Shown piece by piece: positions 1-11,801 of a DNA stretch of 64,000 nucleotides. Made by a program: the position numbers and the translations under genes. Location of the stretch: contig CANTUV010000009.1 in the NCBI GenBank assembly GCA_947685225.1, positions 4,464,001 through 4,528,000 of the forward strand. The letters run 5' to 3'. The stretch is from Garcia nutans (Eukaryota > Streptophyta > Magnoliopsida > Malpighiales > Euphorbiaceae). Each line of letters begins with the position of its first letter. Within the stretch, counting starts at the first letter, position 1. The notes under the pieces are model-generated. The model made no database searches. It was given only the letters and a program-made list of their open reading frames with translations, and was not told the DNA's origin.

Positions 1-295
1 TTTTGAATAATATGTTGCGTTATTCAGTTGTGTTATTATTGTTTTGATTAAATAATTATTTTGATTCTAGTTACTTGTGATTTATGGATAATATGTTGTT
101 ATTGTGGTGATTGGTTTTATTGTGTGTTTATCGCTCGGGTTGGTTTATTGCTTCCGATTAATTGAGGTGTGTTATTCTAAGTGGATTACGTTGTTTTGCG
201 TTATCGTTATATTGTCTGCATTTCGGTTAAACTTGTATTGTGCTATGCTTTCGTTATTGACGAACCGTTTGATTTATTTTGCAGGTTAATCGAAA
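1..295 (+). other. Internal untranslated region upstream of the env-like ORF of an Athila-like element
   Basis: T-rich stretch without convincing coding sequence; the two short overlapping ORFs here match nothing I recognise. It ends in a good 3' splice acceptor: a pyrimidine-rich run and TTTGCAG at 278-284, twelve bases before an ATG at 296. In Athila and Calypso type elements the ORF downstream of pol is thought to be expressed from a spliced RNA, and this arrangement fits. The gag, pol and 5' LTR would lie left of the window. Inference from layout and motif only. Confidence 0.45.
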
Positions 296-1082
296 ATGGG
301 CCCTCGCAATCAATCATCTTCTCAGCTTCCAGCCAAACGGGCCCGAGGGGAGGGCAGTTCCTGTAACACCCCATCTTAGCCTACGTTTATAGACCAAGAT
401 GGACTGTTATCTCATGGTGGTTGTGTCTTAATATTTTACTTAGCCAATTTTAAGTACAGATTTTAAAAAAATTTTGCTATAACCTCCCCTAAAAATGGAG
501 GTCCCAAGTGTCGACAAAACTGATTTTTCTTATTTTTAAAAAACACATTTTGTTTCACAATTCAACTCAAGCACACTCCCAATAATCCACCCTTATAACC
601 TCAACTACAATCCTGCAAGAAGAATTCACACTTCTATATTCACAACCCAACTCAATTCAAAACTATACAATTATTATACGTTACTAGATTGACATGCTAT
701 ATCAATTTATCTCTTTGTATTGTTCAAATAAGTACATGCCAGTTTCTAATACCAAAATACAAAATGAAGAGCACCACTTAAGTTTGTTGATGACCGGCAG
801 ATCGCAGGACTCTTCTGCTCGCTACTGGTTCCTTGCTAAAAACCTACGAGTTTAGAAGAAACTAAACTCGCTAAGCATTGTTTAGTGGGTACTTTAACTA
901 ATTACGAAAAATAAATAATAAAAGCATAATGCACTTTTAAAAGCAATGAGTCATATTGAAAAATAATATCACAGTAAAATAATCCATACATGTCATATAT
1001 TCAATTATTATCATTTTATCATTTCGCTCCACAAGGTAATTACGAATACACCGATCTCAAATGAGGCCTCGTATAGAGTTAC

Positions 1083-1275
1083 GCGTCGTCTTGACCTCAC
1101 ACGACTAATTGCCATGGTCTTGGTCTCACACGATATGGAATATACAAGATAACTGCGTGGTCTTGGTCTCACATGACTAATTGCCATGGTCTTGACCTCA
1201 CACGATATAACTGCGTGGTCTTGATCTCACACGACTAGTTGCCATGATCTTGACCTCACACGATATAACCGCGTG
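1083..1275. repeat. Short tandem repeats inside the solo LTR
   Basis: Alternating copies of two related phrases, 'TGGTCTTGACCTCACACGA' followed by either CTAATTGCCA or TATAACTGCG, recur about six times with small changes. Units are roughly 35 to 45 bases and imperfect. This is internal LTR structure with no coding function seen. Confidence 0.7.
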
Positions 1276-2458
1276 CGCGTAAGTGATATCCCGATCGAAG
1301 CCGTTAAGACAGTACTGCCGGTAGGATGGCATTCCAAACCCCCATTCCAGACCGGTTTTACCCATTTACCGAGTAGAGCATAAATAACATTTCATATATA
1401 CCTATTCACTTCGTATTCTCCATATATACAATATATATTTACACAAATATCACATATACTCACATATGTATCATATGTATTCACATATTTTTCATCTTAA
1501 TTTATTCTTCATATCATAATTAAACTCAATACCAAAGATAAAATGATAAAACACCCACACCAAGTTTTTGACCAAGTTAATAATGAAAATTTTCCATATG
1601 AACAATAAACTTTGGTTCATGACCCAACTTGATCCTTGTTTTAGAAAATTTGTATAAAAGAATCCACTTGGCTAAAAACTCTAAAATTTTTACAAAATTT
1701 AGTTTTACATCTTAAAATCATTCCTTTAAAATTTCAGATCAAACTGGACACAAATTCTTGGTCAAGTAGTTCACCCAACCAGACTGCTCCAGTTGCCCTG
1801 CATCCTGGCAGCAGTTCTGAATTTTATAAATTCTGTAAATTAAATTCAATCAATGTGGTTCCAAATTATTTTTCTCAAATACTAGACTTACTAAACAACA
1901 ACATATCCAAAATTCAACTCAATATAATTTTTCTATATTTAATTAAAAATCATATAAGTCACAATATTTTACTAATTGTAAAACAGAAAAATTTTAAAAG
2001 GAGTTCCATGGTTAAAGTACCAAACCTTATTTCTTTAATTCCTCTTAGCTTTTTCCTTCTTCTCCTTCCTTAATTCTTTATTTCTCCTTCAATAAATTCA
2101 AGATACAACAATCTTAAATATAAACCTTAAAAATTTAAAATAATAAGTTATCCTCCATTTCTTTTCAACCGAAACCCTAATCCAACCTTATTAAACTTTA
2201 TACCTCTTGATTCTTCCATTTAATCAATTAATCTCATCACTTACTTAAAAAATTTTTCAATTCCACATAAAGACTCTAATCTCCAATCTCCCAATAAATA
2301 TATAAATACCTAAAATTGATTTTAAAATTAAAGTCTACATACTTGAAAACCTTAAAACTTACCTTGAAAATCAAACTTGGAAAAACTTGGAAGTCCTTTG
2401 GTATTTTCCTATTGTGGCCGAAACTTGTAAGTGGAAAAGAGAGAGTTTGTTCTTCATA

Positions 2459-2485
2459 TTATATATATATATATATATATATATA
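2459..2485. repeat. (AT)n microsatellite
   Basis: About 13 uninterrupted AT units within the solo LTR. Confidence 0.9.
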
Positions 2486-4718
2486 AGGGAAATGATGATC
2501 ACCTTATGTGTTGGATAAATCCTTTAAGACCACTTGTCCACCTTTCTCTTTCTTCATTTAATACTCATGCTAAATGGTTACTTTTGATTGGCCAACAAGA
2601 GATTTTTATAGTTTTCTTTCTCATTACTTCTTTCCACTTGTCCCTCTTCCCATTGGATACCCTAATGTTGTCCCGTGTTACCCATACGGTCCCGACACGA
2701 AACCGGGCCCGCTTTATGTTCCGGCGATTAATAGATCGTAACTTTTAAACCGTGCGTTTTTTAGAAAAATTGAAACCCACGGTTATGACCCGATTAATCT
2801 CAAGAATATTCTTCTGGGGTCGGATATGGGCACTATTAAGAACTTCCGACACTTAATTTTTAAGTTTACATAGTTGCCCCTAACTTTAGAGAAATTCTCA
2901 CTTAGGTCCTTTTGATATCCCTTCCTGACCTTGCTGTTTTTCTTTATTAATATCATTTTCTCACAACTCCAAATTAAGTAATTATTATTCCCACTGAAAC
3001 TAGACATCCGGGGCTACATTGTATCAAAATTTCAGGTCGATCCGAGCTATATCTGATTTTTGACGGTCCTTTGAAGTCAAGCCTACTATGCTGTCCTGAG
3101 GCAGCTTGCACATTGTCTACTAAATCCATCATATCTTATTCTGTACAACTCCAAATTGGGTAATTTAAAGTTATACATCTAGCTAAGACACAAATAAACA
3201 ATTAAGTCTTCTTTGAGACTCTCTAATTCTGTCATTGACTTAGATGAAATTCGAGCTCAAGTTATAGGTCATGTTCTAAGCTCCTTTGTTCTAAGCCTAA
3301 ATCATATCCTCTATGTCTGTTTCTTACCAATCTGGAATTCGGGATGTTACAGTTCCAGCCAACCTGCTACCCGCCCAACTTCTAAATTCATGGCTGGACA
3401 CAAGTGCCTCAAATTCTCAAACGCCGAGGAACGACGACGCTTCGAGCTGTTCGGTAACAAAGAATGGTCCGCACCTCGGTTCTTAGATTGGGAGGCTATG
3501 GAACTAGTTAATATTACAGCAGAGGTGAAGGAATTGATTGATCAACCGAGATGGGGTCAGCTCTTCTCTATCAACGAGCCCTCATACCGAGAGCTTACAC
3601 TGGAGTTTTACTGCACCTTCCAATACCAGAAGACCAAAGTCTCCATCACTGAGCCGACAATTAAATTCCGACTGGGAGGGCAGAGGTTCAACATGAGCAT
3701 CAATGACCTTGGGATACATCTCGGGTTATATACAGAAGAGGATGTCCAGACCATTGATTATCTCAACGCCGAGGTGGATTTTGCTGAGTATGAGGTTGTT
3801 CCTCCTCGGATCTGGCAGAGCTTTGCACCCAATGCCGATAAATATCAGCCCAAGGTCTCCAAGGCTTCCAACTTTGATTCTTTTTCCTGCCGCATGGTGC
3901 ATAATTTATTGGTTCACACTCTTACAGCACGACTGAGCAGTACAGGGGTGGTGACCTTGAGGGATCTATTTTTTCTGCACTGCATGACACAGAAGATCCG
4001 GTGTAATGTAGCCCACGCCATCACCCATTTCTTCTATGAGCAGTCTAGGAAGGGAGCTTCCGACACTCTACATGGTGGCATGTATGTCACGAGACTTGCT
4101 CAGCGGCTGGGTTTGTTAGATGGTTGCCTCCCTATGACGGTGGATGGTATGCCCAAGCTGTTGGGTATAGACACACTGAAGAGATTGAACAGGGAGAAGG
4201 TAGCTGGGCTGCGGGCCACTCCTATAGATACAGATATACCAGAGGTAGCCCCCTCTGCTCCTACCTCTGATATACCACCACCTCCACCGTCAGATTATCC
4301 TGGTACATCCACTGCTACTGCTGCACCTTCATCTTCTGCTGGGCCTTCTTTTGTCCAGCCTCCTGCATTCCGGGATTAGCGACAGTCAATTAATGAGGAG
4401 TTGGATGATGACAGGAAACCCACAGAGTTTGAGCATCAGATGTGTCAGATTGAAGGTAAGATAGGCAATATCGAGCTAAACCAGAATATGATCTTAATCC
4501 AGCAGGAAGAGTTCCAAGCCCAGCTGGATCACGAGATCTTGAGGCGGCAGTGGCTGGAGCAATCCATGTTGGAATTCTGGCGGTATCAGGGGTTTCGCCC
4601 TTCACAGCCACCACCTCCACCCTATCAGCCACCTGCCCGTGCACCGACACTGACACCTGCACGGGAACCTGCTCCACAGATTAATGTCTCCGATGATGAT
4701 GAGACCAGTAGTGACTAG

Positions 4719-5974
4719 CCACATTTTAATTTTATTTTGATGTCGTCTTTTATTTCTTTACTTATTTAATACGCTTTTTAGTTTTTTATTCTTTTTTTTA
4801 TTGCTTTTGGATTATTACTATTATTATTTTCTTTAAGCATTGTTTCCTTTCTTTATTTATATATTAACCTTGTTTTGAGTGCATTGTAGAATATTGTTTT
4901 GATGCAAAACCTCCTTCACCGCACTCTTGGCACCGTACTCATTTTCATCCACTCATGGACATAAAAAGGGCAGTTATTCTCTCTCTCTTCATTATTTCGT
5001 GTTTTGCGCACACATTGAGGACAATGTGCATCTTAAGTAAGGGGGAGAGGTATACTTTCTTGAATAAATTTTTACTACTTCATTCTTTTTATTTGATTCA
5101 TTTGTCTCAATCAATGCCTGCCTGCTAAGTAAGCTAAATTGTTATGATAAGTATGATTTGATGTGATTTCCCTTTACATGTTAAACTAATTTGAAATTTC
5201 CTAAATGACAAATTCTTGTTGAGGTTAACTTAGTGATTTCGATCAATTATTGAGGATCGATTGTAATGGCTATAGTTAAGTTGCGGATTGATGGAAATTG
5301 GAACATTACTAGAGTTTAAAACCTTAGTTACATTTTTTAGCATAATATAATTCCGTAGATTCTTGAGTCGGACTTAGTACGACCCTTAAGTTTATAACCC
5401 TTGAATAAAAAATAACAAAAACAAAAAAAAATTCTAATTAAAGGAGCTTTGAAAATTTTTTCCTGTTCCGCTGATTTTGACTACAAATGAGTTGGAATCA
5501 TGAATAGTGCTAGTAGCCATTTGAACGGTGATTCTAGCTGAGTAACCGGGGGTCGGCATCACAAATGTTTACCTTCGCGTCAAAAGACTAGTATCAGTTC
5601 AAACAAGTCGGGCTCCTTAAAATATATATTAAAAATAATAATAATAATAATAATAATAATTTAAGGGTTAAAGTGCTTAAGAGAAAATTCACGTTTTTCT
5701 TACTTTGTTCATGGCATTTGGATTTGCTGGAATTTTATGCTCAATTTTTTAACTCTGGATTTTTAGGTTTTAGGTATGTGAAATTTTTATTTTGAAACTT
5801 CTTGATTCAGCTGTTATGATTGTGAATTATTTTGGTTGAGAAAGTGAGGTTATCCGATTTGAGCATTGTCAAAACTTTATTTTTCTTTTTGAATATAGAG
5901 GGATTCCATCATTTCTGCTTATTGCAGTGATTTAGTTTGCTTGAGGACAAGCAAAACTCAAGTGTGGGGAAATT
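4719..5974 (+). other. 3' untranslated region and polypurine tract of the Athila-like element
   Basis: Noncoding, T-rich. It contains two similar purine-rich boxes. One, near 5014-5048, has 'TTGAGGACAATG' followed by 'AAGTAAGGGGGAGAG'. The other, at 5938-5970, has 'CTTGAGGACAAGC' followed by 'AAGTGTGGGGA' and sits directly before the 3' LTR. The second is the likely polypurine tract used to prime plus-strand DNA; this GAGGACAAGC...GTGTGGGG wording is typical of Athila-like elements. An (AAT)n run lies at about 5633-5661. Confidence 0.6.
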
Positions 5975-7641
5975 TGATAAGTACACAATTAATGATATTT
6001 TATTCCCATTTCTTAATATGATTATTATCCAATTGAGTTTAATATGTTTGGTCAAAGTGCATTTTAAGGTTAATTTCAGGAATTCTCGATAATTGGAGGC
6101 ATTTGGTCATTTCGGAGTAATTACGGATGAAAGTAGAAGAAAAGAGCAAAAATCTTTCAATGGACACTCCCATGAACACGGGCGTGTCAATAGACGTGCC
6201 CTTGTTACTGCATTCAGTGGCTATGACACGTCCAGTGGCATGGGCGTGTCACCAAATATGCCATATATTCAGATTCACAGTAGCTATGACACGCCCAGGA
6301 CCACGGGCGTGTCCGTGGACGTGCCTTTCATCCAGACTCACAGTAGCTGTCACACGCCTGGTACCACGGGCGTGCCAAGGAACGTGCCTTTTATTCAGAC
6401 TTACAGTAGCTGTGACACGCCCAGTAACACGGGAGTGTCAGTGGGCGTGCCCTTTGTTCAGAATCACAGTACCTATGACACGCCCAGTGACATGGGCGTG
6501 TCACCTGTCAAAAAGTGAAATTCTTTGCACTGATTGGGGAATAAGTGGGGGACAACAGCTGGCCTTTGTCAAAAAGAAAGAACAAGAAAAAGAGAGCTTG
6601 CCTAAATCAGGGAAAAGGGTGATGAACCAAGGGAAAGTGGTAGAAAATGGATGGGTTTAGTGAGCTGGAGGTATGGGCTGAAGATTTGGAGGGAAATAAA
6701 AAGAGAAGAGGGGGAGAAGAACAGCAGTTTTTGCTTGAGCATTTTTGGAAACAGAGAAGAAAGAAGAGGAGGAGGAGCCATCTGCTGGAGCAAGGAGAAG
6801 GGTCTTGAGTTGAGTTTGAAGAAAGATCCACATCATACACAAGCCCTAAACCAAGAATCAAGAGCTCAAGTGAAGAAATATATATTCACTGCCATGAATT
6901 ATTTGGTTTCTCTTACTCATTTATCTTGTTCTGTTTTTCTAGCTTTGAATATGAACTAAATCTTTCTCTATCTAGATGTTGATGAACCCTAGCCAATTTG
7001 TATGAATTGAACAATTATATTCAGTTGAATCAATTAATTGAGTTGTTTTATTCTTATGATACTTAATGTTATTTCCAATTGATGATAGCATGATTGGTTG
7101 TTATTTTCATATTATTGACTTGAGAAAGCTTGATGTGAATTGAATACTCATAAGAGTTGAGGATTGATTGGGGTGTTAGAGATAGACCTACAAGATCCTT
7201 TGGTTTATAGTTCCTTGTTATTAATGCAAGATCTATTTAATTGTGTTTGAGAAGAGATTCCGGCGCTCTACTTAGTGATTAGGGATTAATCCACTCGAGA
7301 GAGGCTTTAATCTAATTTAGAGGAATGTCAATTCAATTTGATTAAATGGTTTAGCTGAATGGATTGTTCATAAATATTATTGAGGCTAGGGGGATTCAAT
7401 ATCTGGATAGTTCTATCAATATCATTATAAACCCTTTTGTACACAGCATTTTATTTTCAGTCATTAATTAGTTGTTTTTAGTTACAACACATCACACAAT
7501 TATTGATTTGCTAAACAACGATTAAGATTTGCACTAGTACTTGGCCTTGTCCCCAGTGGAACGATAACTCACTCACTACTATATTACTTGGGCGACCCGT
7601 GCACTTGCGGTAATTGCATATAGCACTAACGGCACGCATCA
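5975..7641 (+). repeat. 3' LTR of the Athila-like element
   Basis: Starts TGATAAGTACAC directly after the purine-rich box and ends GCACGCATCA, giving TG...CA ends and 1667 bp. The last 120 bases contain the phrase 'GGCGACCCGTGCACTTGCGG', a pattern common near the 3' end of Athila/Tat-type LTRs. The 5' LTR is outside the window, so target duplication and age cannot be judged. The two ORFs overlapping 6093-6660 exist because a 63 bp array keeps reading frames open, and are not genes. Confidence 0.65.
6163..6510. repeat. 63 bp tandem array with inverted-repeat core inside the LTR
   Basis: The phrase GACACGCCC (or a one-base variant) recurs at 6225, 6288, 6351, 6414 and 6477, exactly 63 bases apart, with a weaker copy near 6163. 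In each unit it is followed after about 8-12 bases by its complement GGGCGTGTC, so every unit can form a short GC-rich hairpin in an otherwise AT-rich LTR. Because 63 is a multiple of three, frames stay open and create false ORFs. Confidence 0.9.
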
Positions 7642-8490
7642 GTGCCTATCTGAAGTGCAACAATTCTTACTTAAATAGAAATGATTCCCAAGTTTTGTAT
7701 GGTAACTAGGGTTATCATGTTATAGATATATTAATTTTGAAGATCGAGTCTCGAGGTACATTGACATTGATTTGGCAAAGCCAACATTTGATTTCAAAAT
7801 CAAAATTCAAAAAATAAAAAAATATTTTTGTCACACGAAGCCTTCAAGTTAAGAGAAGTTTGTTTCATCATCAAAACTCGAAGGACACATTGAGCAAAGA
7901 AAATGATTACTGGCAAGGTTATGAAGAAGCTACCAACTGACATGCTGAAACATAGTTTGAAATGGATGTATCCCTGACTCTGCTGCTTGGAGTCTCCACT
8001 ACTCATGTTTTCAACATCTTGAAGATAAAAGCCACAAATGCAAAGCTTTCGATCATTCCAATACAAGACTTGAACGAGCGTCAAAAAGGAACCAATGAGA
8101 ACACTTTTGTTGATCACCTCGGTCTGTGAGTTAATGACACCGCTGTAAGTGTTATTCATACATATCATGCATACATGAGCATATCACATTGCATTTTCTT
8201 TTATTGTATTGCCTATTCTTTGTCAAAGTGAACAACAAATACCCTGTGAAGTAAAGAATCAAAAGAAGATATTGAGTCAAGGGGGCATGGAAGAACCATT
8301 GCTAGAGGAAGCTCTAGTCATTTCGCAAAAGAAAGAAGAGATGCATGCTTATGCAAAGAACAAGACAAAATACAAACATCAATCAGAGCCTGCATGAGAA
8401 AAATTATTGATTTGAGCCTACATAGGGGGCAAAGTTTCTCTATTTTAATTTTTGAGTTTATGCGTATATAAAATATTTTCAAATATAGTT
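7642..8490. other. Unassigned sequence, probably 3' noncoding part of a Tat-type element
   Basis: No ORF here looks like a real gene; the minus-strand 122-codon and plus-strand 62-codon ORFs have no recognisable motif. The segment leads without a break into the minisatellite and LTR that follow, so I place it tentatively in the 3' region of the same element. It could also be host sequence between two elements. Confidence 0.3.
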
Positions 8491-8494
8491 TATG

Positions 8495-9275
8495 ATCAAG
8501 TATCCAAACCCAGTTTAGGATTGAGCATCCAAATCTAGTTTAGGATTGAGTATCCAAATCTAGTTTAGGATCGAGCATCCAAATATCCAAATTCAGTTAG
8601 GATCGAGTATCCAAGTCCAATTTAGGATCGAGTATCCAAATCCAGTTAGGATCGAGTATTCAAATCCAGTTTAGGATCAAGTGTCCAAATCCAGTTAGGA
8701 TCGAGTATCCAAACCCAGTTTAGGATCGAGCATCCAAATCTAGTTTAGGATCGAGTATCCAAATCCAGTTAGGATCGAGTATTCAAATCCACTTTAGGAT
8801 CGAGAATCCAAATCCAATTAGGATTGAGTATCCGAATCCAATTTATGATCGAGTATCTAAATCCAGTTAGGATCGAGTATCCAAGTCCACTTTAGGATCG
8901 AGTATCCAAATTCAGTTTAGGATTGAGTATTCAAGTCCACTTTAGGCTTGAGAATCTAAATCCAGTTAGGATCGAGTATCCAAGTCCATTTTAAGATCGA
9001 GTATCCAAATCCAATTTAGGATCGACTATCCAAGTCCACTTTAGGATCGAGTATCCAAACCCAGTTAGGATCGAATATCCAAATCCAAATTCAGTTTAGG
9101 ATCAAGTATCCAAATCTAGTTAGTATTGATTATCCAAATCCAGTTTAGGATCGAGTATCCAAATCCAGTTAGGATCGAGTATCCAAATCCAGTTTAGGAT
9201 CGAGTATCCAAATCCAGTTTAGAATCGAGTATCCAAGTCCACTCTAGGATCGAGTATCCAAATCTAGTTTCAGGT
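8495..9275. repeat. Minisatellite, unit 24-25 bp
   Basis: About 30 imperfect copies of AGGATCGAGTATCCAAATCC followed by AGTT or AGTTT. Variation is mostly C/T changes and one-base length changes. Tandem repeats between pol and the 3' LTR are a known habit of Tat-lineage (Ogre/Retand) Gypsy elements, which fits the LTR that starts about 270 bases downstream. Confidence 0.9.
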
Positions 9276-9480
9276 CCAGAACTTAAAATCTCTTCTAAGT
9301 CCAGAACTTAGCTTGGGTCCAGAACCTAAATTATCCTTAGGTCTAGAACCTAAAATCTCTTTTAAGTCTAGAACTTAGCTCGGGTCCGGAATCCAAATTA
9401 CTTTTAGATCCAGAACCTAAAATTATCTTTGAGTCCAAAACTCGAACCGAGTCTAGAACCCAAAACCTCAATCATCTCAA
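9276..9480. repeat. Second, degenerate tandem repeat ('GTCCAGAACCTAAA')
   Basis: Follows directly on the minisatellite. Variants of GGTCCAGAACCTAAAATC recur about nine times with irregular spacing and many substitutions. It looks like a separate, older array in the same 3' untranslated region. Confidence 0.7.
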
Positions 9481-9547
9481 AAGTTAAGTCTTATTGCTTT
9501 TTACTCTCTTTTATTGTAGTCTTAGATCATTCAAGCAGGAAGTAAAC

Positions 9548-11801
9548 TGTAAACCCTTAATTTTTGACCCAGTCCGGTCCGTTATTTTTTATAGTCCAAA
9601 ATAATTTTTGTGGTATTTTAATTAAATAATATTTATTGTAGTATTTATTATTTATAATTTTTAATAAAAATAAAAATGGTGAATTTAATAAAGAAAGTAA
9701 TAATAAAAAATAAAAATAAAGTCGGCGACGAATTTAAGTCAAATTGGCCAAGCCATCCTGCGGAGAAATTGGCTGGCCGCCCAGCCAACGCCCGCAATCT
9801 CGCAAATTTCCTCGTAGTCCGCAGCAGTTTTTTTCGCCAGCGAAATTTTTCAACGCAATTTTTTTCCGAAACCAAATTCTATTTGGTTTTGGTTTCTTTT
9901 CCTAATGAATTTTAGTTTTCTTAAACAATTAGAACTAGGCTTATAATTTTTCCTATAAATAACAAATGAAAACTCAGAATTAAAGGGGAGGACTGGACTA
10001 AAACTTTGAGATCGGATAGTGGGACTTTGATTTGGTGATTGAAACTTGGATTACATAAAACCCTAGCCAGAGAAGATTAGCAACAAAGCAAGCCATTAAT
10101 AATTCATCAAAGGTAGCCACACTGTCTTTGTCTTTATCTTTGTTCATCTAGAAAGCAACTTTTTGGTGGAACCAACTACGCAGGTTTGATCTTTCATCAT
10201 AAATTACTCATGATCACAGTAGCTTTGTTTCTTTAATTTGATTCATAAGAATATACATGCAAAACTTTAATCTTTAAATATGTAGTAACTTGATCTTCAT
10301 TTCAATAACCCTAAATTATTTCTTCTGTTTCAAAAAACCTTAAAAATCCTAATGTATTTCTTCTAAAACCTTAAGAACCCTAAAAAATACTCATTTGATT
10401 TTAAAAACCTTAAAAACCCTAATTTGTTTCTTTTGTCTCCAAAAAATCCTAATTCGTTTCTTCTGTTTTCAAAAACCTTAAAAACCTTAAATCTTTTCTC
10501 CTATTTCCAAATTCTTTAAAAAACCCTAAACTATTTTTCTCTAACTTTTTTCTAAAATTCTCAAATATTTTCTTAAATCTCCAAACCCTAACCTACTTTA
10601 CAGTTTCTAAAAATTATAATTACTTCTATAAAACTTTAAACTATTTTCTTAAATCTTAAAACCAAATATGTTTTCTAAAATACCAAAAACCCTAATTCTC
10701 TCAAAACTAATACGGTAAACCCTAATTTTCCTCAACCCTAATTCTTAGAACCTTAAAATCTTATAAATCCAAACCTTAAAACTCAATACAGTAAGCCTAA
10801 AATCACAATCCAGTAACTAAAAGATATAAACCTAATGTCTTAAGATTCTAAAATCCTAATTTCATAATTTTACCCCTCAAACTCTAATTTAATAAATCAA
10901 AGAACCTTACTAATTTCTTAAAGTTATAAAACCCTAATCCATTTCAATTTTCTTAAACCTTTACAGTAGCTAAGAATTATAAACCCTAATATACTAAAAT
11001 CCCAAAACCTTAAATATTAATTAAAGAACTTTAAATAGAAACAATAAACCCTAATTTGTATCTTTACTTGCTTTATTTTTAGATTTGATTATGTAGTTTA
11101 TTATATGCTTCAATGCTTGATTTATTTTATTTATCATGGATAAATTTTTATTATATATTTTGATTGATGTCTTTGATGAATGATTTATTTATTATGAATG
11201 GTTATTTACTTTTATCGATTTATTTTGATTTTCAAATGTTGTAAGAGGTATTTTCCACTTTGTGGGTACCTCGTTAATTAATTTCTATGTAATTTAAATT
11301 GCTTTTATATTTTGGACCAATGTAAAGGACATGATTCTACCTTTCAGTGGGTGTCCTATTTAGTTTAGACATGAACGATGTAAGGACATATTTTCATTCT
11401 CGATGGTGTCCATTTATTTGTTTTGCTTGGACATTGCTTTGATTTTAATATAACGATGTTTTATTTCAATTGTTGCATGTAATATGGATAATATTGTTAT
11501 ATTTAAGAATTTTATAATATTAAGACCTGCAAATAAGGCCGATTCCAATGAACCGGGCATTGTGGGGGTGCTGGGCCATTTCTCACCTTCCCCACATGTA
11601 CCCAACTTTCCGAACCCAATTAGAAGGTTGGAGATTCTTTAGAAATCTAGTCATCCATCCCTTTCTTTTTTTTGGCCCGTCCGGATGGCGACTCCATTTT
11701 CTCCAGGCTTAGGCCCGTATTCTCTAAGGCCTCGAGCCTAAACGGTGTTGAAGTCGCAAGAACCATTCCACTGAAAGTGGGGGCAAAAATCCCCCCTCAC
11801 A
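9548..11801 (+). repeat. Probable LTR of a Tat-type (Ogre/Retand-like) Gypsy element
   Basis: Begins TGTAAACCC and ends CCCTCACA (2254 bp). A TATA-like CCTATAAATAA at 9951-9962 would place the transcription start in the first fifth. The 3' end carries 'CCGTCCGGATGGCGACTCC' and then a run of 'GTGGGGGCAAAAATCCCCC'; the GGCGACTCC phrase is characteristic of Tat-lineage LTR ends. The middle (10270-11060) is rich in degenerate CCCTAA/CCTTAA motifs. No second LTR or target duplication was found, so the boundaries are inferred from TG/CA ends and the change of sequence at 11802. Confidence 0.5.

Larger units (their letters stand above)
362..3351. mobile_element. Solo LTR (Gypsy, Tekay-like), with 5 bp target duplication
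   Basis: The segment starts TGTAACACCCC and ends GGGATGTTACA, so it has TG...CA ends with a 6 bp terminal inversion. It is flanked by GTTCC at 357-361 and 3352-3356. There is no internal coding region and no second LTR, so it is a solo LTR left by recombination between the two LTRs of a full element. Parts near 1855-1970 look related to the LTRs of the Tekay-like element at 52.5-62.5 kb (same pattern at 54121-54240), suggesting the same lineage and probably the same minus orientation. Strand is left open because no PBS or PPT remains. Confidence 0.85.
296..4718 (+). pseudogene. Env-like / plant transposon-domain ORF of an Athila-like retrotransposon, split by a solo LTR
   Basis: The ORF starts at the ATG at 296, is cut at 361 by the inserted LTR, and resumes at 3357 after the duplicated GTTCC. 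The downstream frame is exactly the one expected if the insertion is ignored. It ends at a TAG at 4377-4379, then stays open in the same frame to 4718, so one in-frame stop is probably a later mutation. The body resembles the plant Athila ORF1 / 'putative plant transposon protein' family: conserved features include LTLEFYCTF, a region around FRLGGQRFNMSINDLG, and a low-complexity Pro/Ser/Thr-rich tail followed by a glutamine-rich coiled-coil-like stretch and an acidic DDDETSSD end. The biochemical role of this family is unknown; 'env-like' reflects its position between pol and the 3' LTR. It is non-functional here. Confidence 0.65.

Noticed and set aside
6093..6660. Two overlapping plus-strand ORFs of 141 and 177 codons
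   Set aside because: They run through the 63 bp LTR array, whose unit is a multiple of three; open frames are a by-product of the repeat.
7800..8168. 122-codon minus-strand ORF as a gene
   Set aside because: No known motif, no leader or poly(A) context, and it sits between two retroelement parts.
8495..9275. CRISPR-like repeat array
   Set aside because: Units are head-to-tail without unique spacers, imperfect, and in a plant retroelement context; this is a minisatellite.
10270..11060. True interstitial telomere array
   Set aside because: Motifs are degenerate and separated by variable spacers, with no run of perfect CCCTAAA units.
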